DNA of 64,000 nt from Ichthyophis bannanicus (GCA_033557465.1 CM066048.1:15166305-15230304); one strand, 5' to 3'. Shown: positions 43,553 through 54,949, numbered from the stretch's first letter. Notes: generated from the letters alone by a model not told the origin. Made by a program: numbers and translations.

Positions 43553-44291
43553 CGGGGGAAAAAGGGCCCCTGCTAGGTCCAAAAGACCGGGCTGCCAGGG
43601 GAAAAAGAAAAAAGACGCGAACACCAGTCACAAAGGACAAAAACCGAAAAAGAGAAAAAGGACTCGATACCGGTGTATCGGTCTGAGCGGGAAAAGGATC
43701 CGGCGTCGAACCGGAGAAAAAGAGAAAAAATAGGGAAAATCAACTTTTTCCTTGGGGAAAAACGAACTACGTCCGTCAGGCTCCGCGGAAAAAAGAAGAC
43801 AGCAAGATGGCACCCTTGGGCGGGAAGGGGACCGTGCATGCGCGCTGCAATTCCCAAAGGCTTTCTTTGAAAGCTGGAGAAATGCTCCGCACGAGGGCTC
43901 CGGCGGCGCAGACGTCACCCATATGTGAGGACCGACTTCCTGCTTGGTCCTGGAGAATGTATTTTATTCATATTAATCTGACTATTGGTAGGCATGGGTA
44001 ATTTGGGATCTTTAAGCTCTGTCTGCTCCATACTCTAGGGCATTTGGGCTACTTTACTCTTTTTTGGAACCCCTCTGCTTTTGGTAGTATCCTTCAAGGA
44101 TACATTCTTCTGAACCATGCGCTCTTGGGTGACTGTCGGCTTTCCCCTATTATCTAGTTCAAAAGCTGCTCTATCCCCTTTTTAAAGGTTAATGCCAGCA
44201 GCCTGGTTCCATCCCAGTTAAGGTGAAGCCCATCCCTTCGGAAGAGCCCCTCCTTTCCCCAAATTTTCCCCAGTTCCTAACAAATCCAAAC

Positions 44292-44640
44292 CAGATCCGA
44301 CCCACCCGCCACGGGACAGGCTCCCTCCACGGGACAGGCTCCCGCACCAGGACACCCTACGCAGATCCGACCCACCCGCCACGGGACAGGCTCCCTCCAC
44401 GGGACAGGCTCCCGCACCAGGACACCCTACGCAGATCCGACCCACCCGCCACGGGACAAGCTCCCTCCACGGGACAGGCTCCCGCACCAGGACACACTAC
44501 GCAGATCCGGATCGCCCTCCACGGGACAGGCTCCCTCCAAGGGACAGGCTCACGCAACAAGACAACCTACACAGACCAGGCTCTCCCTCCACGAGACAGG
44601 CTATCACACAATCTACAGCTCTCTCCAAACAGCCAACAAG
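44292..44640 (+). repeat. 70-bp tandem monomers at the L2-A2 5' end
   Basis: CAGATCCGACCCACCCGCC starts at 44292, 44362 and 44432, a diverged copy starts at 44502 and a weak one at 44572: an exact 70-bp period, decaying inward. Each unit has two CGGGACAGGCTCC copies. The position at the 5' end is like the promoter monomers of some LINEs; promoter activity is inference. Confidence 0.9.
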
Positions 44641-44821
44641 ACGAAGACTTAAGAAAACAAACACCACCTTAACAGAACACCACAAAAAACCAACATGCAC
44701 CCCACATACCTCCTCCCACTCTACTTACTCGTTACACAACTCCTCCCACCAACCACACACCTCCACCACCCACAAGCAAACACAACATGGCACCCTCCAA
44801 CTGTTTTGCCATATTTAGAAC

Positions 44822-46342
44822 CACAAGCACCCAAACAAAGAGACACTCGGCACCTCCAAGGCAAAGCGAACAAACAGACACAAATCAAACTCCCACACCT
44901 GCACAAAGGAAGCACATGTAACAGCAACCTCATCAACAAAGACAACAACGATCGAACTCATAAATGCCAGATCCGTCTGCAACAAGATACACACGCTTGT
45001 AGACCACATTGAAGAGCGACAGCCCGACATAATTTGCATCACAGAGACATGGCTCAACCCGACTGACAATGTTCTACTCAACCAACTAGTACCAAACAAC
45101 TATTCAGCACACAACTGCCCACGCACCCACAGGCGTGGAGGAGGAGTCCTGATAATAGCAAAAACAAAACTGAAGTTCAAGACACAGAGCTTCACTGAAA
45201 CACAGCAATGTAACACAATTAGCATCAAGAACAAGAACATTGCAATCTGCCTGACATACAGAGCACCCAGAGCTCCACCCGACGAACTAGCCTTCACACT
45301 CGAAGAAGCCTGTGCCATAACAACAAACAACAAACCAGCGCTGATGATAGGAGACTTCAACCTAAAGTCAACCAATGTAAAAGACGCAGAGGCCTTCCTG
45401 CAAGCAATGTCCTCACTACAGTTCACACAAATCATCAATGCTCCAACACACAGACATGGATCATCGCCAGACCTCATATTCGCATCCAATTACCTAACAT
45501 CAAGAGACCTGATTTCTCCACCAACCATTACCCCAGTGCCATGGTCTGACCACTACTTAATAGAGATAAGGCTGCGGTTACAAGAGGACCAGACAAACGA
45601 AAGAGCAAACACCTCACACACACAAAGACGATTTAAGTGTTTCGACAGGGATGAATTCCTACAGGACACAATACAACACCTGAACATTACTACGGATGAC
45701 CTGGAGGAACAAGTTTCCAGCTGGAACAGCATTTTAGCCAACGCCGCCAAACCACCCGATGACGGGACCGCGAAACAACACCACAACAAGAGACAAAGCA
45801 AACCATGGTACTCAGCAAAAATACGACAGGAGAAGAGGGAACTCAGGAAGATCGAACGGAGATGGAGAAAAAACAAAACAACTGCCGACCAGCATCTTTA
45901 TCTAACGAAGCAAAAACAATACAATGAACACATCAACCAATCAAAGAAGGAATTCCACACAAACATGATAAATACCTCCATCAACAAACCCAGAGAGCTT
46001 TTCGAAATAGTGAAAATCCTCACAAAAGAGCAAACAACAGAAGGGGAAGCACAAATAGATCCTCAGAAATTCGCCGACCACATCAAAGACAAATTTCACT
46101 CCACAGAACAAACAACGCCGAGTAGAACCACAAGGACGGATCCACACTCCAAACCTGGGGCACATTCGCCTCACCCTCCACAGAACAGATATCACACATC
46201 ATTTCTACAATCAACACAAGCACCGCTCCTACAGACCCATGCCCAGTGTCATGGGTCAAAGCCACCAAATCAAGTCTCATCCCCACCATACATAAAATGG
46301 TACACAACTCACTCACTCAAGGACTCATGCCAAAGCAACTAA
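44822..46342 (+). pseudogene. L2-A2 ORF2, endonuclease half
   Basis: The frame is open from about 44822, with the first ATG only at 45344. Motifs: LINARSVCNKIHTLVDHI, ICITETWLNPTD, RRGGGVLIIAKTK, LMIGDFNLKS (GDFN intact), SPDLIFASNY and VPWSDHYLIEI (SDH). A long basic linker (RREL..IERRWRKNK) follows. The frame leaves the RT frame near 46150 by a single indel, so the full ORF2 is not made from one frame. Confidence 0.85.
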
Positions 46343-47739
46343 AACTTGCCTCAGTGAGACCAATCACAAAGAAAACAACTCTCGACAAAGAAGACCCAGC
46401 AGCATACCGACCAATCTCCAGCATACCTTTCCTCGCAAAAATCATCGAAAAGACGGTTCAACTACAACTTCAGGACCACATCGACAAACACGAAACACTC
46501 GACGACAACCAACACGGATTTCGTCCCAACCACGGTGTCGAGACGCTACTGATCTACCTCTTCGACAGCATCCTTAGAACAATTGACAACACCAGGAACG
46601 GAATCATAATGATATTCATCGACATCTCCTCAGCCTTCGACACAGTGGACCACAACACGCTCCTGGAAAGACTACAGAACACTGGTATACACGGTATCAC
46701 ACTGAAATGGTTCCACTCATACCTAACAGAAAGACAACTACAGGTCAAGGTGGGACACATCACATCCCGACCCATCAAAGTCCGTCAAGGAGTACCTCAA
46801 GGTTCTGCGCTCTCAGCACTCCTATTTAACATCTACATCCAACCAATATGCAACATCATGAAAAAGAACAACATTCAATACACAATCTATGCGGACGACA
46901 TCATGATATACACCCCGATATCAATCGACAACCCGGACTTCTCTAGGATAACAGACTGCCTTACACAAATGACCAGTTGGTGTCAAAACAACAACCTCGC
47001 CATAAACTACAACAAGACTGAAGCTTTAATCATCACTCGGAACCAAAGCTTCATACACCCACCAAATATAAAGATACAAAACATTACTATACCAATAAGG
47101 TCAGAAGTGAGATACCTCGGGGTTACGCTGGACAATAAACTCAATCTCAAGACACACATAAGCAAAACAATACAAAAAGCCTACTACAAGATGCGAATCA
47201 TCAGGAGACTGAAACCACTCCTCACCCCAGAACACTTCCGTACCGTCTGTCAAGCACTGATAACCCCTCTACTGGACTTTTGCAATCCGATATACCTTGG
47301 ACTACCGAAACAAGCTATCAAACCACTCCAACTGGCACAAAACACCGCAGCACGAATCATATCCGGAACTGCAAGACAAGAACACATCACACCCACCTTA
47401 AAGGACTTACACTGGCTTCCAATCGATGCACGCATCAGATACAAAACTATCATAAACCTATTTAAGATAAAACAGCAAACATCAGCCAACAGCCTACACG
47501 CCCTCATACAACCAGACACCAGCACTCGGCCTAGAAGAAAACAAACACACAACCGAGTCAGCACCCCAAGTGAATACAAACACACACGCAAGGACACAAC
47601 AGACAGAGCACTCTCCATGGCTGCTCCAACAATATGGAACAAACTACCGGACGATTTGAGAGCAACTACAGACCTCAAGGACTTCAGAAAACAGCTGAAA
47701 ACCATACTGTTCAGAGATCACTATGGACACATCACATAA
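46246..47739 (+). CDS. L2-A2 ORF2, reverse transcriptase half, intact frame
   Basis: 497 codons without interruption. RT motifs: LASVRPITKKTTLD, AYRPISSIPFLAKIIEK, HGFRPNHGVETLL, motif A FIDISSAFDTVDHNTLL, RQGVPQGSALSALLFNIYI, YADDIMIYTP (catalytic YADD), LAINYNKTEALI and RYLGVTLDNKLNL. The C-terminal region has LHWLPIDARIRYK and IWNKLPDDLRATTDL. Reverse transcribes LINE RNA at the nicked target. The ATG at 46246 lies inside the linker; the real protein would start upstream if the frameshift were absent. Confidence 0.9.
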   Translation: MSWVKATKSSLIPTIHKMVHNSLTQGLMPKQLKLASVRPITKKTTLDKEDPAAYRPISSIPFLAKIIEKTVQLQLQDHIDKHETLDDNQHGFRPNHGVETLLIYLFDSILRTIDNTRNGIIMIFIDISSAFDTVDHNTLLERLQNTGIHGITLKWFHSYLTERQLQVKVGHITSRPIKVRQGVPQGSALSALLFNIYIQPICNIMKKNNIQYTIYADDIMIYTPISIDNPDFSRITDCLTQMTSWCQNNNLAINYNKTEALIITRNQSFIHPPNIKIQNITIPIRSEVRYLGVTLDNKLNLKTHISKTIQKAYYKMRIIRRLKPLLTPEHFRTVCQALITPLLDFCNPIYLGLPKQAIKPLQLAQNTAARIISGTARQEHITPTLKDLHWLPIDARIRYKTIINLFKIKQQTSANSLHALIQPDTSTRPRRKQTHNRVSTPSEYKHTRKDTTDRALSMAAPTIWNKLPDDLRATTDLKDFRKQLKTILFRDHYGHIT

Positions 47740-48114
47740 ACTAAGTAACTGTATAGCAGCACACGTTACCGACTAACACTATATGTATATATAATTTGTT
47801 TTTAGCACCACTGTATATAGCCCACATTGTACATAGCTCATACCAATCTAGCTCACAACACAACACACACCCAACTAAATTTCCACCCTCACTGCATGTA
47901 TAACACACTCACACTACCAGATTGTTTGCTGTGATACCACCTTGATTATCATGGTAAGGCGGTTTAGAAATACTGTTAAATAAAATAAATAAATAATAAA
48001 ACCCCTCATTTCTGCACCATTGTCTCATCCACGCATTGAGACTCCGGAGCTCTGCCTGCCTTTTGGGTCCTGTACATGGAACGGGAAGCATTTCGGAGAA
48101 TGCTACCCTGGAAG

Positions 48115-48701
48115 TTCTTTGCAGAGAGCTGACTGCAGTGGGGGAACTAAGCAGCTCAATGTTTGTGAGGCAGCACCAGCACATATAAAAACCTTTCAGA
48201 TGCAATTTATAGGCACCATGGCACCGGGGATTTGTCAATCCTTACTCTACAGTACACAGTGTCCAATGGCATCACAGCAAGAATTTAAGCATTTAAAATA
48301 GCAAAAACATCTTATATTTTATTCTATTTTCCACTGTAGGCCAGTGTCATTCCTGTGGAATCAGCATGACATGATTGGTGGCCTTTCTTCTTAATATTTC
48401 TGCCATGGTATTTGAAAGCTATTGTGGCCTTCTAACACTTCTTGGCAAGCCCCAATGCAGAAGCTTCAATAATCCACCCAAGACGTTAAGGGTGAATAAA
48501 CAATGATGGTCAGATTGTCTAGACTTCAGCAAAAGGCTCCACTCCTTAACCCATCAAAATCTGGATCCCATGTATTTGTTTATGGAGCCAAACGACAAGA
48601 GAAGTACAAAACAGTAGTGCTAGCCACTCTTTCTGCTCCATATCTGCACCCCCTCCTCCCACCTTGCTATGCTTTAATACATCTTTTGTCTCCTATCCTA
48701 G
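48115..48701. other. intron sequence upstream of the first visible CFAP126 exon
   Basis: No repeat or exon recognised. It ends in a pyrimidine-rich TTTTGTCTCCTATCCTAG acceptor. Confidence 0.5.
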
Positions 48702-49691
48702 CGCCCCTCTGCCCATGATGGTCACACAGTGTTCATAACGAATGACAGAGGTCATCTGCTCCCAGGACGTCAAAGATCAGAGGTAAGTTATTCAAAAATG
48801 TCCAAAGTGTTGGTCTCCCTTTTAGTCGTGGACTTACCTGACACTTTCTCACTATCAAGTTTCTATTTGTTGGGCACATAACTCATTCATTTTTCCTATT
48901 TGTCCTGTAGCAGAACCCATGGGGAACATTCGTTGGAACCTGGGACATGCCTCTAAACATCCCCCCCTTCAAAGCTAGCTTGACAGGTCGATCGGCTGTG
49001 GCAGCCAAACACTTGACAGAATGGATGCTTAAACCATCTTCATTGACCGATGCTTGCAACGGGCTCCAGCCTCAGATCACTGGCAAGGTATGCACTTTAG
49101 ACTTAGGTTGCCATGCTCTTCATTGTCCCAGTGTAAGAATTACCCAAAGAAGACATTAAAAACATTAGCTTTTCACACTATAGTCCTCTTCTTCACATGT
49201 CATTTTCACCTGCGCTTAACTAGGGTTACTCTACCACAAGAAAAATCATCATACAACATGGCTAAGCTTGTCACTCCTCCTAACAGGCGACAGAAGAGTT
49301 GCGTCAAACAAAGCAGCCTGCAGAAGTGGCTGAACAAAACAGCAGGGGCTCCAGCCATGCATCAGAGGAGCCGAACCTTTCAGTACAAGCACAGGCCGGT
49401 TCAGATGGAAAGACTGATGAAGGAAAGGAACTGGAGAACTATCATTCAAGCCCACTGGGTTCAAAAGTTGGCTCCTGCCCTGGGACACCCAAGGAAGCAA
49501 CTGAGTCTAAGTGCATGACTCCAGGTGGAATAGTGGCATCCCGGCCCACCACCTGCCCGACTCCAGGTACAATACTGGCATCTCGGCCCACCTCCTGCCC
49601 GACTCCAGGTGCAATAGTGGCATCCCGGCCCACCTCCTGCCTGGAGAAACCTGATAAACCCCTGGAGGAAATATGCAACACTACTATTTAG
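48702..49691 (+). CDS. CFAP126: CFAP126 (Flattop)-like ciliary protein, last three coding exons
   Basis: Exons 48702-48782, 48911-49087 and 49287-49691, all phase 0, bounded by AG acceptors (ATCCTAG, TCCTGTAG, CTAACAG) and GT donors (GTAAGT, GTATGC); stop TAG at 49689-49691. Residues include FITNDRGHLLPG, NPWGTFVGTWDMP, LTGRSAVAAKHLTEW and CNGLQPQITGK, the conserved core I know from Flattop, a basal-body/axonemal microtubule-associated protein of ciliated cells. The last exon encodes a hydrophilic tail with three 14-residue repeats. The N-terminal exon(s) are not found between the TEs, so they are probably left of the window; all upstream TEs could then be intronic. Gene identity is from recalled family motifs, not a search. 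Confidence 0.8.
49518..49643 (+). repeat. three 42-bp repeats in the CFAP126 last exon
   Basis: Units start ACTCCAGGT at 49518, 49560 and 49602, an in-frame 14-codon period encoding TPG-x-I-x-ASRPT-x-C-P. The third unit ends in LEKPDK instead of the next repeat. Confidence 0.9.
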
Positions 49692-49798
49692 ATAAAGACA
49701 GGACAGTCTGAAAATTAGGCTGGAAAAGGTGAATCAGACATGCTTGCTTATTTCTAATCACTGTCCTGCTTGGAGTGGCTTGAGCACTTTTAGTCTGC

Positions 49799-49804
49799 AA
49801 TAAA
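49799..49804 (+). terminator. poly(A) signal of CFAP126
   Basis: AATAAA about 110 bp after the stop, followed by GT-rich ATGTGTGTGTTTTGC, a typical downstream element. Confidence 0.7.
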
Positions 49805-50463
49805 TATTATTCACAAAAATGTGTGTGTTTTGCTTTTCTCATAACAGCAACCAGACCATACTGCATCAAAGGTTATCCTTTAAAATAGGTTATAGACTTC
49901 CTGCTGATTATGATGGTTCACACCCAGCAAACAGAAAATGCTAACAAACTGGGTAATATGTCAAGGGAACCGGAACATCTCTTGTATACCACTGTGGTAG
50001 CAAGTATCAAGGCTTAAATTACCATCCAAATGAGGCTCGGGTATAGCTGCAGTATAACATTGAGTGGATGGAGGAGACGAGTTCACTTGACTAGCTTTGA
50101 ATCCCATGCTGTGCCAGGCACAGTGCCATGAACTATCCCAATTCTGCCATGCCAGCACAAGAGGGAATGCTTTAATGACTCAGTGCAAGAAACATTAGTG
50201 AAGAGCCAGAAGTAACACAGATTGCTTGACGTAGAAACAACAAGTACAGTGTAGCACAAAATCAATAAGAAAGGTTACTAGGAAGCAGCCGCCCTCCTTG
50301 GACTTCATCCTTCTGGATCTCTAATCATTCTGCTCTCTTTCGTCTGTTTCTTGTTGAACCCTTGCGTTCATGCAAGAAGACCGTGTCAGCCCAGGGTCTT
50401 GCCTGACCACTGGGCAGGACTGGGGCTCCTGATCCTCCCCCATCACAAACACACCCCAAAAAA
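49805..50463. other. intergenic, nothing recognised
   Basis: About 650 bp without convincing frame or repeat on either strand. Confidence 0.4.
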
Positions 50464-50522
50464 AGCATAGCTGCTTACCCGTAACAAGGGCTCTCCATAG
50501 ATAGCAAGGGAATGCAACCACA

Positions 50523-51897
50523 CTTGATTTATTTAAAACCATTTCTATACTGCCATATACATCCATATTCAAGGCAGTGTACAACCGTAACAAACACACA
50601 CAGGTCAACAATAATCAGAAATTGTTTACATTACTTGTCATCAATACCTGCTCTACTCCTGCCTCACCTAGTTATTTAACTTAGGTAACTGAAAGGTTTT
50701 CAAAAGTCTTAAAAAAAAGTCATCAAATCCTGCTCTTTCCTCAACCTTTCAGGGAGTTATTACACTAAGTGGGTGCTGCTATTGCAACTGTTCTCTCTCT
50801 CCACCTTTATTGTCACACTTGCTGATAATGTGGAATGGTCGATATATATCTTTAGCTTACCTCAACATCCTGCCCAGCTGATACCAAGCTAATAAATCTT
50901 GCAAACAACATTTCAAACAATGAGAAATTAAAGGCCAGGTTAACAGCAACAACTTACATTTCCTCTCATTATGCCCCGAAAGCACTCACATAGCTGCGTT
51001 TTGAACCACCTGAAATTTTCTCACCAAATACCATGGCAACCCCACATACAAGATGTTACAATAATCCGTAACAGATACTACCAATGCCTGAACAAGAAGG
51101 CACATCACCTTTTCAACTAGGAATGATTGCAATTTGGCACATCAATCATAATTTACCATAGGCCTACGAATGACCTGCAATACCTGCATCTGTCAAATCT
51201 GCATCAAAAATAACCTCCAAGTCCTGATTTCCTTCTTCCATTCCAACTTAACCCCTCCAGTCAGTTATCGGCCATTTCTCCAAATTGCCCAAATTGAGCT
51301 TCCCACACACCAAGATCTCCAACCTTTGGGCATTCAGCACCAACTGATCAGCCCCTAACCACGCTGCAATCTCCTTCAAATAGCCATTTACTTTCCTAAT
51401 AACATTTTCCTCATCCTGCTCAAAGATTACTATTACCTGACTACTAAGTCCTTATAATCTATTCCATTGGGCTCATAAAGATGGCAAAGAGAAATGGTGA
51501 CAATGTGGATCCCTGAGACATATTTCCTTCCAACATACCCTAAATCGACTTCCATATAAAAAGAAAGACAGACACATTAAACCTTCCCTCCCATACCCAA
51601 CTGCCTAAATCTCTCCACTAATATATCCCAAGCCACTAAATTGAATGCTGCAGATAGATCTAAAGTAATCATCAGGGTTACCTTCCCTCTGTTCCTTGCT
51701 TGATATAACATATCGGTTGCTGCCACCATTAGAGACTGTTCCCGAATCCCTACAAAACCCCACCTGCCTCCAATCCAGCCTTCACAACTCTTCTAAATAC
51801 CTATAGTATCTACTTGCCCCACCACTTTCTTTTCCACAATTTTTGCTAATATCAGAGAAGAAATCAGCCTCAAAATTGCACACTTCTGCTCTTGATG
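50523..51897 (-). mobile_element. L2-like LINE fragment in DIRS-C, degenerate
   Basis: The complement shows a DLSAAFN-like motif A (about 51640) and a QGSTLSPFLFAIFMSPM-like box (about 51480-51530), plus a 3' tail near 50523 (TTTTAAATAAATC). No open frame remains. Confidence 0.5.
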
Positions 51898-52082
51898 GTG
51901 AAAGCCTGGCGGCTGAGCCATTGTGCAGAGTTCTCTTCTAGCCACAGTAGAGTTTTTTTTTTTTTAACACAGGACTGGGCATGTGCAGGTGGTCTTGTGC
52001 CTCCTGACACACTCTATTGCCTTTTAGTTCTTTCAAAGCTTAAGGGAGTTGCCAAGAACCAGTGAAAGTTATAGGGGGATTC

Positions 52083-52255
52083 AGGGCCAGTGTTAGACAT
52101 GTAGGGGGGCACAGGACAGAAACTGGTAAGGGGCCCCAAAGCCTACCTGCAGACTATGCCTCCTTCAGCTTGAAGCAGGCTTGGGAGCCCCCTGAGTATG
52201 GGGGCCAAGGGTAATTGCCCTGTTTGCTACCTCCTAATGTCAGCGCTGGGGGCAT
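52083..52255. mobile_element. possible MITE
   Basis: CCAGTGTTAGACATGTAGGG near 52088 and inverted CCAGCGCTGACATTAGGAGG near 52250 look like terminal inverted repeats. Target duplication is unclear (GGGGGATT versus GGGGGCATT). Confidence 0.35.
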
Positions 52256-52619
52256 TGGAGGATGGGAAAAGTGTGGCTGCATTCCCCTGCTGTCTTCAGA
52301 GAACCCCTATTAGAGGTAAGCAATTACACTTTCTCTGTTGACAAGCAGGGGAGATGCAGGCGCGTTTGGTAAGTCCAGAGCAGAGGTCGCCAAGAAGGAT
52401 GTAACTGCTGGTGTATGGGAGACCCAACCAAGACGGTTTGGAGGAGGAACCAAGAGATCAATGTGCAAAAAGGTTACATAGAACAGACTATCCAAAGAAA
52501 GCAGAATCTGAGGAGGAGGAACAAAAGGTGGAGATAATGCTTGCTGCAAGTGTGGTATTACATAGCAGGTTAGCTATCATGGAAGCCTTTGCTCTGAGAT
52601 GATGGGGAGAGACTGGCAT

Positions 52620-53475
52620 TTGTCACCAGAAGGATTCATGAGTAATCATCTGGTGGCATGCCTTCCCCCAAATGACTGGGCTGTTGCCACCACCGCAGGC
52701 TGACCTTCATCATCACCAGGAAAGGGAACCCGAACTCAAACTTCTGAGAACTCAGAGACCACCGAGTCAGCAAGGACTGTTGGAGCAACCGCATGAGAGC
52801 ATGCGCCCCCAGCACTCTCTCGATTGTTGCTGCCATCAGTCTGAGAACTGAAGATAATCCTGAACTCTGGGAGCTTGCAGTGAAATGAACAGCAGCAGGT
52901 ACTTCCAACACCCTCATGACCTTCACAGGATCAGGGAAGGCATCAACTGGCTCTTTCCCCAACTGATCACCCAGCCAAGTCCTTCCAAAATGGACACCAC
53001 TCAGAGCACTACCCAAGATGTCTCTGAAAGAGAATGGGCTTGGATGAGTCCAATCTTCCAGATAACGCAGCCACTACCACCATGACCTTGGGGTGGTAGA
53101 GAGGTTGAAGGGAAAAGTGGCAAAAATAATAGCCAAGCATGGCAAAAAATGCAGATACCTTTTGCTGATCCTCCCGGATAGGGATATGAAAATACGTCTT
53201 GGCCAAATCCAGAGATGCCAGAACCTCCCCCTCAGTGCACTGCTTGAATCATGGATCGCAAAGTTTTCATTTGGAAGTGCAGGATGCGCAAGTGTTCATT
53301 GACATCCTTGAGGTACAGAATGGGCTGGAATGATCTGTCTTTTTTCAGCACTACAAAATATATGGAACACCTGCCCTTGCCCCGAATGTCTGGGAGAATG
53401 GGCACCACAGCCTGCAAGAGTAGTAATTTTGTCCAATGTGATCCACACAGCGGCCCTTTTATTCGCAGACCCACA
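52620..53475 (-). pseudogene. DIRS-C RT/RNase H spacer and RT, degenerate
   Basis: The minus strand encodes VPILPDIRGKGRCSIYFVVLKKD and LYLKDVNEHLRILHFQMKTLR (RT fingers), AKTYFHIPIREDQQK and HFSLQPLYHPKVM, then the connection region LRLMAATIERVLGAHALM and KVSLRWWQQPSHL. Order agrees with A1, but sequence is clearly a different family. YxDD and RNase H acidic residues are not seen intact. Confidence 0.65.
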
Positions 53476-53550
53476 TGGGGAGATAAAGAAAGCGTCTGGG
53501 ATCGGCTCTCTGCATTCTAGGACTTAGCTGTACTGAATGGTGTCTAGCAC

Positions 53551-54110
53551 CTAGCCATCCTTAGTGACCTGGGCCCATTCTGGAAAGAAAAGGCAAAGCT
53601 TGCCTCCAACTGGAAGTACCAGGGAATGAGCCCCCAAACCTTCATTGCTCAGTCCAGGGAAGGACCCCCCCCCCCCCCCGAGGGGGACGAATCCCTGGGT
53701 CCACGAGCGCCTCAAAAAGGTCTGAGAATAAGTCCAAAATCCAGAAGCAGAGGAGAAGAAAGGCTTTCCAAACCAGTAGTGATGGGAGTCCCCAGGGATC
53801 CAGACCAGGACACCCATGAGGCATTGGTGGAGGCTGACAAAGGGGGCTACTGCTTGCTTCACAGGCCCCCTGGACCTATCCTCTGGAAGGCGGAAAGATT
53901 GGAGCCAATTTGGAGCATCTGGTGAAGAATCTGGGTGAGACAAACAGAAGCTTCCTTTTAAAAGCCAGTCAGGATGACCGGGCTTTGGAAGAGGTGTCCA
54001 CTGTCCAGTGTCTGAGCCAAATCCAACACTGCGTCACTATTGACAGGCAATGTCCCTGGCCGCTAAGTCACTGTTCAACAGCCAAAATGCTTCGGCCACA
54101 AAATCAACTG
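53551..54110 (-). pseudogene. DIRS-C gag fragment
   Basis: The minus frame 53551-53943 (PDAPNWLQSFRLPEDRSRGP and a C-run interruption at 53668-53681) and decayed upstream sequence resemble the basic gag tail region. A second part (57035-57556, VWFDIPKVDAQATAVTRWITIPVEGG) lies beyond the DDE-like insertion. Assignment rests on order within the element and is tentative. Confidence 0.5.
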
Positions 54111-54413
54111 TTCTAAACTAATTTAAGGCTGCTGAACACAGAAATCATAATGAAAATGGCTGATTAGGTCTAGCTGCTAAGATATATGCTATTAATTAGT
54201 CATTAGGTGCCATTAACTGTGTATTATGCAACATTTGCGTGAGATTGCATAACCTCTACTTGCAAGCAATAGAAATATCTGTCCAAAACCAGATGATGCA
54301 ATCAGTATTTAAATTTGCATCACTTGACAGTATAAATCTTAAGGTGTATTAGTCACAGAAAAATTAAAAATTAATTATTTTGCGCCGATAGGTCAATCAC
54401 AGCGTATTCAGCG

Positions 54414-54839
54414 ATGCATCGTACTTGTGTTAATAATGCAGATACTTTCTGCTATATTTGTGGTGAAGTGACTTTTACATCACAAAAACGGAATATCACT
54501 GTGGCGGTTAAGAAAGCCTACAACTTATATTTTGGCTGCAGAATAGGAGATCAGGATAAGAGCTGGGCGCCACACATATGCTGCAATACATGTGCAACAA
54601 ATTTCAGGCAATGGATGAATGGGAAAAGGCAATCAATGCCTTTTGCAGTTCCAATGATCTGGAGAGAGCCCACGGATCACGTCAGCAATTGCTACTTCTG
54701 CATGGCTCCTCCAATTCAGAAAGGCATATCCAGAAAGAGTAAGTGGACTGTGCAATATCCAAACATTCCATCTGCAATCGCCCAGTGCCTCATGGAGAAG
54801 GGTTGCCAATTCCCAAAATGTCAGAATTATTATCATTAG
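54414..54839 (+). pseudogene. DDE-like element protein, N-terminal zinc-binding part
   Basis: MHRTCVNNADTFCYICGEVTF, then ICCNTCATNFRQW and NCYFCMAPP: three spaced C-x2-C pairs with nearby His suggest a zinc-binding domain. About 120 residues in, IPSAIAQCLMEK is followed by a frameshift near 54795; the homologous frame continues (SESSEEEEE-type acidic patch) to a stop at about 54876. Cofactor and DNA binding are inferred. Confidence 0.6.
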
Positions 54840-54949
54840 AATCAAGTGAGGAAGAGGAAGAAGTTTGTAGTGATGAATAGTCAACTTCACGTGACCCAGA
54901 GTTTCTTCTGGCCACTGCTAATGAGCCACACCTCATAACACAAGGTGAA

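Larger units (their letters stand above)
38652..43957 (-). mobile_element. DIRS retrotransposon copy A2 (subfamily A)
   Basis: The minus strand carries the left terminus (43805-43957), gag with N-terminal finger, RT/RNase H, a recombinase cut before its tyrosine, and the right terminus (38652-38815) with CACCTGTAACAGCTG. The host CR1 reads AGAC at 38648-38651 and TGTATT from 43958 and is seamless without the element, so there is no target duplication. About 430 bp equivalent to A1 4520-4950 (recombinase C-terminus, 3' UTR and internal complementary region) is deleted. Confidence 0.9.
44291..48000 (+). mobile_element. L2-clade LINE, copy L2-A2, nested in CR1 piece Y
   Basis: Complete layout: 70-bp tandem monomers (44292-44640), leader, endonuclease (44822-46342), RT (46246-47739) and 3' tail AAATAAATAAATAATAAA at 47980-48000. 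CR1-Y is continuous when it is removed, apart from AAA ambiguity. Only one clear frameshift (about 46150) is seen, so it is the youngest-looking LINE in the window. Confidence 0.9.
38378..48114 (-). mobile_element. CR1 LINE piece Y, split by DIRS-A2 and L2-A2
   Basis: Parts 38378-38651 (endonuclease), 43958-44290 (linker and esterase end) and 48001-48114 (esterase) are contiguous in CR1-A (60060-60780). The breaks are exact: AGAC|TGTATT at DIRS-A2 and CCAAA|ACCCCTC at L2-A2. Its esterase keeps a GLHL-type end that CR1-A has lost. It is a relic. Confidence 0.8.

Noticed and set aside
44292..44640. CRISPR-like array
   Set aside because: The 70-bp units are contiguous tandem copies without unique spacers, at a LINE 5' end in a vertebrate genome.
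48947..49518. Alternative plus-strand frames over the CFAP126 exons
   Set aside because: They read through introns or in the wrong phase; the spliced frame with matching phases and family motifs explains the region.
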